A stretch of 29,328 nucleotides of DNA from Dehalococcoidia bacterium UBA6495. GTDB lineage: Bacteria; Chloroflexota; Dehalococcoidia; Lucifugimonadales; UBA826. Positions 24,051 through 29,328 of this stretch are shown piece after piece. The translations under genes were made by a program, and so were the position numbers. The stretch is from assembly GCA_002435305.1 (NCBI GenBank), contig DJMH01000040.1, forward strand, positions 1 through 29,328. Direction: 5' to 3'. How positions within the stretch are numbered: position 1 is the stretch's first letter; each line of letters opens with the position of its first letter. Under the pieces are notes generated by a model. It saw only the letters and a list, made by a program, of their open reading frames with translations, searched no databases and was not told the DNA's origin.

Positions 24051-24479
24051 GTGAAAAATCCAAAAGCGGAATCTGACAGCTTTTTGATATGTTTTGATGG
24101 GTATTGTCTTCTATGTAATGCATGGGTTGATTTTCTCATCAAAAGAGACAGAAAGAATATTTTTACCTTTACTTCCCTCCAGTCAAACGCGGGTAGAAAT
24201 GTATTACTCAGGAAGGGCTATAGCGAATGCAAGCTTAAAGCCCTAGATAGCATAGTAGTAGTCAATGCCGGTAAAGTATCTACCAGGTCGGATGCGGTGA
24301 TAGAAATTTTGGTTGCTTTAGGTGGGCTGTTTAAGATGGCAAGGCTGCTTAAATTGATTCCGTCATCCGTCCGAAATCTTGCCTATGACACAATGGCAAA
24401 AAAACGGTACGTATGGTTAGGGCGAAGAGATACCTGTCGCATGCCCTCACCAGAGGAGTCGCATAAGTTCCTTGAGTGA
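24051..24479 (+). CDS. DCC-family (DUF393) thiol-disulfide oxidoreductase-like protein
   Basis: A 142-residue protein starting with GTG at 24051, two bases after the SDR stop. The family signature F-D-G-Y-C-L-L-C-N is at 15-23, with the D-G-x-C-x-x-C core (Asp16, Cys19, Cys22). Further marks are the aromatic stretch F-T-F-T-S-L-Q-S near 39-46, S-R-S/T-R-S-D-A type region (S-T-R-S-D-A-V near 83-89), and the C-terminal R-D-T-C-R-M-P. DCC proteins are thioredoxin-like and thought to act in thiol redox, but few have been tested. There is no signal peptide or membrane span beyond a weakly hydrophobic helix. Its end overlaps the next gene by 8 bp, implying translational coupling. Confidence 0.88.
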   Translation: MKNPKAESDSFLICFDGYCLLCNAWVDFLIKRDRKNIFTFTSLQSNAGRNVLLRKGYSECKLKALDSIVVVNAGKVSTRSDAVIEILVALGGLFKMARLLKLIPSSVRNLAYDTMAKKRYVWLGRRDTCRMPSPEESHKFLE

Positions 24480-25215
24480 ATCAAATACAAAAAAAAGGCC
24501 AGTTTTCCTTCGGGGTAAATGGAATCATCTATTGTTCGCTAACTACGAAGTAGACCCTAATTTGCTTAGCCCCCAAGTACCTGCCGGCACAAGCCTAGAT
24601 TCTTGGAAAGGCAGCACATTCTTAAGCCTAGTAGCTTTCCGTTTTTCCGACACTCGTGTGTTAGGAATCCCCACTTTCGGTTGGAGAAATTTTGACGAAA
24701 TCAATCTAAGATTCTACGTACGTGGAACGGAGGATCAAAAGAGCAAAAACGGTGTCGTGTTCATAAAAGAAATTGTTCCAAGTTGGTTGGTGAGCACTAT
24801 AGCTAGATTACTTTACGGGGAAAATTACCAAAACAAAGAAATGCATAGCTCTATCGAGTCTGTGCCAGATTCGAGTAAAACACTCAGCTACGAAATAAGA
24901 GAGTCGGATTTAACTAGTAAATTTTCTGCATTTGTGTCTAACCCAGAGAAAATGCCAACCGAGGATAGTTTGGAGGGGTACATAACAGAACATTATTGGG
25001 GATTCGCTGGTAGAAACTCCAAAAAGACAGTGGAATACGAAGTAGAGCATCCGAAATGGGCAGTCTCAAAAGTCGACAACTACTCAATTACACTTGACTT
25101 CGAAAAATTTTACGGGGATAGATATTCATTTCTTTCTGACCGAAAACCGCAATCTGTATTCTACTGTGAAGGATCTGAAATAGTTGTGAGAATGGGAAAA
25201 ACACTCAAACTTTAA
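24472..25215 (+). CDS. DUF2071 (YqjF-like) protein
   Basis: A 247-residue protein. The only fitting start in the frame is TTG at 24472, inside the end of the preceding gene; an AGGAG at 24454 lies about 13 bases upstream. It follows the DUF2071 pattern: W-N-H-L-L-F-A-N-Y at 17-25, L-L-S-P-Q-V-P-A-G near 31-39, L-S-L-V-A-F-R-F-S-D near 51-60, N-L-R-F-Y-V-R near 77-83, and G-V-V-F-I-K-E-I-V-P. The central W-x-x-L-L-F-x-x-Y and V-P-x-G-x-x-L-D parts are family hallmarks. The family is related to acetoacetate-decarboxylase-like folds, but a clear function is not known to me. The 3' end overlaps the convergent purK gene by 11 bp. Confidence 0.85.
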   Translation: MSESNTKKRPVFLRGKWNHLLFANYEVDPNLLSPQVPAGTSLDSWKGSTFLSLVAFRFSDTRVLGIPTFGWRNFDEINLRFYVRGTEDQKSKNGVVFIKEIVPSWLVSTIARLLYGENYQNKEMHSSIESVPDSSKTLSYEIRESDLTSKFSAFVSNPEKMPTEDSLEGYITEHYWGFAGRNSKKTVEYEVEHPKWAVSKVDNYSITLDFEKFYGDRYSFLSDRKPQSVFYCEGSEIVVRMGKTLKL

Positions 25216-26347
25216 GTGCCAATACAGTATTTTCCGCCTTGCTAATGAGAGATGCTACTGAATTTCCAAGAAACATAACATGTCCCATTTTCCTTCTGGG
25301 GCGTACCGATTGTTTACCGTACATATATAACCTTGCAGAACTGTCGGAATACAATTTGAATTGATGATCAGAATCGTTCAGGATATTCGCTTCTTCGCCC
25401 AGAATATTAAGTAAAACCGAAGCATTCAAAAAGTCTGGTTTTATAACTGGTAAACCCACCAAGGCTCTTACCTGACTCTCATATTGTGAAATGCTGAAAG
25501 CCTCTATAGTGTGATGGCCTGAATTATGTGGCCTGGGAGCTATCTCATTCACAAGTATTTCATCTTTTGTGGTTAGGAACATCTCGACACAAAACACTCC
25601 CGCATCACCTAAACTTCCAATCACTTCTTTCGCGAGCTCTACAGCCCTGTTTTGTATCTCGTTTGTTAGTCTTGGGGGAGAGATACTCATCCGTAATATT
25701 CCCCCCTCATGGGTATTTTCCGTTGGAGGGTATGCAATCAAATCTCCCTTGCCATCCGAAACAACTATCACAGACATCTCAAGGCGATAATCGACCACCG
25801 CTTCAATAACCCAAGATTCACCGTGGATTGTCTTTAATAATTCACTCTCTTGGTTGTCATTTTCAACTTTCCACTGGCCATGACCATCATAGCCCAGAGT
25901 AGCTGTCTTCACGATCCAAGGCTTAGGCACCTTTATAGCCTTGAATTCTTCCACATTTAATACAAATTCGTGAGAGGTCACAGGAAATGTATTCGAGGAC
26001 AAGAAGGTTTTTTCTTCAATCCTGTTTTGAGCCAGTTTCAAACTTTTGCTTCCCGGTTTAACCAAATTACCATTTTCCAATTTCGATACGAGGTGGTTGG
26101 GAACGTTTTCCCATTCAAAAGAAATGGCATCCACAATATTCGAAAAAATCTTTATTTGTTCCTCATCATCAAAAGATGCATCAATTGAGTGAGTGGCATG
26201 CCGCTTGGCGGGAGCCAGCGGATCGGGATCCCAAACAGCCACTTTATAACCCATTCTCAAGGCCGCTTCGGTAAAAAAACCTCCCAATTGACCCCCGCCC
26301 AACATCCCCAATGTCGAACCTGGCGGAACTAGCGAAACTGATGACAT
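25205..26347 (-). CDS. purK: N5-carboxyaminoimidazole ribonucleotide synthase
   Basis: A 380-residue ATP-grasp protein with ATG at 26347, three bases after the purE stop. It turns aminoimidazole ribonucleotide, ATP and bicarbonate into N5-CAIR in purine synthesis. Family marks: L-G-M-L-G-G-G-Q-L-G at 13-22, A-K-R-H-A-T-H, F-E-W-E-N-V-P (the typical T-x-E-x-E-N-V-P site), T-A-T-L-G-Y-D-G-H-G-Q (ATP-grasp loop), and N-E-I-A-P-R-P-H-N-S-G-H-H-T (metal and substrate site). The length fits (typically 355-390). All key motifs are intact. Pairing with purE in one operon confirms the role. Confidence 0.97.
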   Translation of the reverse strand: MSSVSLVPPGSTLGMLGGGQLGGFFTEAALRMGYKVAVWDPDPLAPAKRHATHSIDASFDDEEQIKIFSNIVDAISFEWENVPNHLVSKLENGNLVKPGSKSLKLAQNRIEEKTFLSSNTFPVTSHEFVLNVEEFKAIKVPKPWIVKTATLGYDGHGQWKVENDNQESELLKTIHGESWVIEAVVDYRLEMSVIVVSDGKGDLIAYPPTENTHEGGILRMSISPPRLTNEIQNRAVELAKEVIGSLGDAGVFCVEMFLTTKDEILVNEIAPRPHNSGHHTIEAFSISQYESQVRALVGLPVIKPDFLNASVLLNILGEEANILNDSDHQFKLYSDSSARLYMYGKQSVRPRRKMGHVMFLGNSVASLISKAENTVLALKV

Positions 26348-26350
26348 TGC

Positions 26351-26857
26351 CTAGTTATCCTTTGCTTCAGGATTTCTCAAGACAGTGTCAGTCAGATTTT
26401 TCCGCCAGGACCTTAATTTATCTCTTACTTGAGAATCGGAAACAGCTATTATCTCTGCCGCCAGAATAGCTGCATTTTCTGCCCCTCCTATAGCCACGGT
26501 AGCAACAGGAACCCCTCTAGGCATTTGCACAATTGATAGAAGAGAATCCATCCCCTTCAAATGCTCCAGCGGCACTGGTACTCCTATGACCGGAATGATG
26601 GTTTTTGCCGCAAGCATGCCTGGTAAATGAGCCGCCCCTCCCGCACCGGCAATAATCACTTTAATCCCACGGTTTTCCGCTGTCTCGGCATATTCATAAA
26701 GCCAATCAGGTGTTCTATGAGCGGAAACTACGCGAAGCTCATTTTCAATGGACAGTTGATCTAAAATTTCTGTTGCTTGCCGCAAAAGCGGAAAATCTGA
26801 TGTGCTTCCCCCCACAACAGAAACTGTTGGGCTAGGACTATTTTGTGACTCTGTCAT
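26351..26857 (-). CDS. purE: N5-carboxyaminoimidazole ribonucleotide mutase
   Basis: The start is placed at ATG 26857 (168 residues), because GGAGG lies five bases upstream; an ATG at 26869 would make that site part of the coding region. PurE shifts the carboxyl group of N5-CAIR to C4, giving CAIR. Marks: V-G-G-S-T-S-D-F at 15-22 (usual G-S-x-S-D-W, so Phe replaces Trp), V-V-S-A-H-R-T-P at 43-50 with His47, and A-G-A-G-G-A-A-H-L-P-G-M at 70-81. Short N-terminal (S-Q-N-S-P-S-P) and C-terminal tails extend beyond the core. It is the first gene of the purEK operon. Confidence 0.97.
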   Translation of the reverse strand: MTESQNSPSPTVSVVGGSTSDFPLLRQATEILDQLSIENELRVVSAHRTPDWLYEYAETAENRGIKVIIAGAGGAAHLPGMLAAKTIIPVIGVPVPLEHLKGMDSLLSIVQMPRGVPVATVAIGGAENAAILAAEIIAVSDSQVRDKLRSWRKNLTDTVLRNPEAKDN

Positions 26858-26930
26858 TTCCACCTCCATTTGCGATCTATTTTATAGGTATTGGTGGTGT
26901 CGTCGCTCGATTCCAACCTTTACTACCTGG

Positions 26931-27356
26931 CTAGTTTCCGTAAGCCAACTCTTTAAATTTAATATAATCCTTGAAACTTTGTTCAGAATTCCCAAGCATC
27001 TGGTTAAGTATGCTCCGATGTTTGTATGAGGCCCAATGTTCAGGATCTAGTGAGATAGCTCGATTCAAATCAACCATTGCTGAATCTAATTCACCGACAT
27101 CAGAATAGGCTAGGGCCCTGTTATGCAATGCGTCTCGGTACTCTGAATCTATTCTCAAGGCCTTTTTAAAAGCTATGACAGCCTCTTCTGGTTTAGACAA
27201 ACAAAGTTTCGACACCCCTATATTGTTCCAGGCCATGGCATGTTCAGGATTATATTTGACCGTTACTACAAAACATTTTATGGCCTCGAGATGATCTCCA
27301 CGATTGGCAAGATCGTTACCCTTCTTAAATTGTTCCTGCCAACTACAAGATTCCAA
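26931..27356 (-). CDS. TPR-repeat protein
   Basis: I place the start at TTG 27356 (141 residues), because GAGG lies eight bases upstream; a GTG at 27389 in the same frame has no ribosome site. About three TPR units of 34 residues are visible, with A-W-N-N-I-G and A-L-H-N-R-A-L-A-Y at helix A positions, A-I-K-C-F / A-V-I-A-F-K-K-A-L / A-M-V-D-L-N-R-A-I at helix B, and the closing D-P-E-H-W / N-P-E-H-A. TPRs form protein-binding superhelices. There is no signal peptide or membrane span. It lies 73 nt upstream of purE, in the same direction, and divergent from hisZ. The binding partner is unknown. Confidence 0.85.
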   Translation of the reverse strand: MESCSWQEQFKKGNDLANRGDHLEAIKCFVVTVKYNPEHAMAWNNIGVSKLCLSKPEEAVIAFKKALRIDSEYRDALHNRALAYSDVGELDSAMVDLNRAISLDPEHWASYKHRSILNQMLGNSEQSFKDYIKFKELAYGN

Positions 27357-27454
27357 TATTCTTTCCTCTTTTTTGAACCGAAAAATCACCTACTTAATTA
27401 AACAACCCCATATGAACCTGTGATTTCACCATACTAAAATTAACATGCCTATTG

Positions 27455-27460
27455 TAGTAT
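27455..27460 (+). promoter_or_regulatory. Candidate -10 box for a near-leaderless hisZ transcript
   Basis: TAGTAT ends nine bases before the hisZ ATG at 27470, and no ribosome-binding site is seen between them. A transcript starting 6-8 bases after this box would begin at or next to the start codon. No good -35 is present. Confidence 0.3.
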
Positions 27461-27469
27461 TTATGGACA

Positions 27470-28651
27470 ATGGATTCAGCAAATCAAGATCTAAATCTTT
27501 TTACATCGATCCTCCCTGGTATGGTAGATTCATCGCCAGAGACGCACCACGCTAAATTAAATTTAACCGCGAATATAAGCTCTATTCTCACAAAATATGG
27601 CTACGATATATTTGATTGCCCCATAATAGAATCGACTGAACTCTATGCGATGAAGTCCGGGGGTGAGCTTACTAGTCGGTTATATTCTTTCGTAGAACCC
27701 GGCGGCATGAGTGTCAGCCTGAGACCTGAATTTACATCTTCAGTTATAAGATTCTATGTCTCAAACGAGGCCATTCACAAAAAAACCGTTAAAAAGCAAT
27801 ATGTGGGGCCTGTTTTCAGATACTCTGATTCCAATCAAGGGTTGCATCAGAGACAATTTACCCAGCAAGGCTGCGAAATAATCGGTGATCCCAGTATAGA
27901 TTCTGATGTAGAAATTCTTAAACTTAGCTTGCTCGCTTTGGCCGAATCTGGCCTACCAAAAGTTACAATAAAACTAGGCCATATGGGTTACGTAAGGTCA
28001 ATACTTGAAGATTTCGATCTAAGTGAAGCTTTAATAGGATTCACCCTCTCAAATTTGCAGGTTCTATCCAAAAATAAGAGTGGGATAGCAGGTTTGGCCA
28101 AAATGGCTTCACAAATAGGGCTAATAAATCCTGGAGACGACCACCAGGATACGGCAAATATCAAAACTGAAGAAATACCGACGAGTAGTCTGGGTAGGCG
28201 AAGGCTTGAACAAATAACTAAACGATCCCACAGAAAAAAATCACATTCGTTCTCAGTTGAAAAGTATTCGGAAGCACTGGAAAGCCTTTCCTTATTTTTG
28301 AGCGCTTTCTCAGGAGATCTCTACAACATTTTGAATAACCTGACCGCCGACCCTATTCACAAAGATGCTGCTGAATATTTTGAGATTGTGATAAAAGCGT
28401 CAGGTAACGTAACTGACATGGAAGTCGATTTCATCGTTGATTGCGCCGCGCAACGGGGGTTCACATACTACACAGGTATCATTTTTGATATGGAATACGT
28501 GTTAGATAACAAATCAATTCCGCTGGGAGGGGGTGGGAGGTACGATGGCCTGGTGAAGCTTTTAGGTGGGCCGGGAGAAATACCAGCCACAGGTTTTGCA
28601 GTGAACGTGGATTCGCTACTTTCAATAATCACGGCGGATGAACAAAAATAA
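27470..28651 (+). CDS. hisZ: ATP phosphoribosyltransferase regulatory subunit
   Basis: A 393-residue protein with ATG at 27470; an in-frame TAG at 27455 rules out a much earlier start. It has the class II aminoacyl-tRNA-synthetase fold of HisRS: I-L-P-G-M-V-D near 14-20, L-R-P-E-F-T-S near 83-89 (motif-2 entry), V-F-R-Y-S-D-S-N-Q-G near 114-123, Q-F-T-Q-Q-G-C-E-I-I-G near 128-138, R-G-F-T-Y-Y-T-G-I-I-F near 330-340, and G-G-G-G-R-Y-D-G-L near 353-361. The anticodon-binding C-terminal domain of true HisRS is missing and the length is that of HisZ. It overlaps hisG by one base (TAATG), as expected for the subunit that activates short-form HisG. Confidence 0.93.
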   Translation: MDSANQDLNLFTSILPGMVDSSPETHHAKLNLTANISSILTKYGYDIFDCPIIESTELYAMKSGGELTSRLYSFVEPGGMSVSLRPEFTSSVIRFYVSNEAIHKKTVKKQYVGPVFRYSDSNQGLHQRQFTQQGCEIIGDPSIDSDVEILKLSLLALAESGLPKVTIKLGHMGYVRSILEDFDLSEALIGFTLSNLQVLSKNKSGIAGLAKMASQIGLINPGDDHQDTANIKTEEIPTSSLGRRRLEQITKRSHRKKSHSFSVEKYSEALESLSLFLSAFSGDLYNILNNLTADPIHKDAAEYFEIVIKASGNVTDMEVDFIVDCAAQRGFTYYTGIIFDMEYVLDNKSIPLGGGGRYDGLVKLLGGPGEIPATGFAVNVDSLLSIITADEQK

Positions 28652-29328
28652 TGTCAGAAATCACTGAACTGAAACTGGTTATTCCCAGTGATGGGGCCAT
28701 GTATGAATCAACTTTGGAATTCATGGAAAAGGTTGGCCTATCTGTAATGAGGGAAAGTAAAAGAAGATACATAGCTCACATCCCAAATTTATCTGGAGTT
28801 ACTGTCCTGCTACTTAGAAGCGCTGACATAACAGCCACCGTAGAAGCTGGCAGTGCAGATGTAGGTTTACTAGGTGAAGATCGCTACCTAGAACTTAGGA
28901 AAGAGAATCTACCAACGACTGTAATATTAGGAGACCTAAAATACGGTAAATGTTCCCTTACCCTTGGAATTCCTAATTCATGGTCAGATGTGAGCTCCAT
29001 CGCTGACGTTGCCGAAGTTGCGGTGGAATTCAGGGAACAAGGGTTGAGTATGAAAGTTGCAACCAAATCACCACGACTTACAGAAAAGTACCTACTATCT
29101 CATGGAATAAATTATTTTTCGCTGGTCCGTTTAAGCGGAACATTAGAGCTAGCCCCAGAAATGGGCTTTGCTGACATAATAGCTGATATAACTTCAACGG
29201 GCACAACGATGAAAGAGAACCAACTGAAAACAATACAAGGTGGAACAATTATTGATTCAGAGGCCTGTCTAATCGGTAACACAAACGAGTTGTCATCTAA
29301 TATAAATAAACTCAATACGGCAAAACAG
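28651..29328 (+). CDS. hisG: ATP phosphoribosyltransferase, short form (3' end outside window)
   Basis: The frame opens at ATG 28651, overlapping the hisZ stop, and stays open to the window edge, giving 226 residues without a stop. HisG makes phosphoribosyl-ATP from ATP and PRPP, the first step of histidine synthesis. Marks: L-V-I-P-S-D-G-A-M at 9-17, L-R-S-A-D-I-T-A-T-V-E-A-G at 57-69, A-D-V-G-L-L-G-E-D at 71-79, A-T-K-S-P-R-L-T-E-K-Y, L-A-P-E-M-G-F-A-D-I-I-A-D at 168-180, and the PRPP loop D-I-T-S-T-G-T-T at 179-186. The linked hisZ shows it is the short form without its own regulatory domain. The end is truncated by the window, not by mutation. Confidence 0.93.
   Translation, partial: MSEITELKLVIPSDGAMYESTLEFMEKVGLSVMRESKRRYIAHIPNLSGVTVLLLRSADITATVEAGSADVGLLGEDRYLELRKENLPTTVILGDLKYGKCSLTLGIPNSWSDVSSIADVAEVAVEFREQGLSMKVATKSPRLTEKYLLSHGINYFSLVRLSGTLELAPEMGFADIIADITSTGTTMKENQLKTIQGGTIIDSEACLIGNTNELSSNINKLNTAKQ

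Noticed and set aside
27470..28651. Histidyl-tRNA synthetase
   Set aside because: The C-terminal anticodon-binding domain is missing and the gene overlaps hisG, which marks it as hisZ.

Overview
The window looks like a piece of a compact, moderately AT-rich bacterial chromosome. Gene content suggests a marine Chloroflexota of the SAR202 type (Dehalococcoidia relative). It has a large NtaA/SnaA/DszA-type flavin monooxygenase, a mandelate racemase/enolase-superfamily protein, a CaiB/BaiF CoA-transferase, a Gfo/Idh/MocA oxidoreductase, an SDR, and many NHL-type beta-propellers. This taxonomic guess rests on gene content only; no marker gene was compared.

Layout, left to right. (1) 1-2444: the 3' end of a 50-residue-repeat protein, a small flavin split-barrel protein, tRNA-Arg(TCG), an amidating-lyase-like beta-propeller started 16 nt after the tRNA, and a degraded 3' scrap of a methylenetetrahydrofolate-reductase-like gene. 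(2) 2445-9799, minus strand: a probable catabolic operon read as racemase/dehydratase -> MFS exporter/importer -> fused double CoA-transferase -> small beta-propeller -> flavin monooxygenase. (3) 9966-12406, plus strand: a divergent Gfo/Idh dehydrogenase plus a HemL-like PLP enzyme. The divergent spacer carries a perfect 14-bp palindrome. (4) 12403-16467, minus strand: Zn alcohol/formaldehyde-type dehydrogenase -> two paralogous amidating-lyase-like propellers -> SAM methyltransferase. (5) 16659-19121, plus strand: an NHL propeller and a DUF1800 protein. (6) 19135-25215: GMP reductase (minus), a lone acyl-CoA carboxylase carboxyltransferase subunit, then SGNH hydrolase, SDR, DCC-family protein and DUF2071 protein (plus). 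(7) 25205-29328: purE-purK (minus), a TPR protein (minus), and hisZ-hisG (plus, hisG cut by the window edge).

How the genes may work together (inference). Regions 2-3 read like a transport-and-breakdown module for an organic acid or sugar acid: uptake or efflux, enolate chemistry, CoA activation, flavin oxygenation, NAD(P)-linked oxidation and PLP chemistry. The substrate cannot be read from the sequence. Regions 6-7 are mostly core purine and histidine metabolism.

Most notable signals: (a) three beta-propellers that keep the Tyr and three His positions of peptidyl-hydroxyglycine amidating lyase, with the Arg kept in only one, and with no copper hydroxylase partner; (b) a fused CoA-transferase in which only the second half keeps the catalytic Asp; (c) the 14-bp palindrome in the divergent catabolic promoter region; (d) the methylenetetrahydrofolate reductase remnant; (e) an NHL plus DUF1800 pair lacking export signals.
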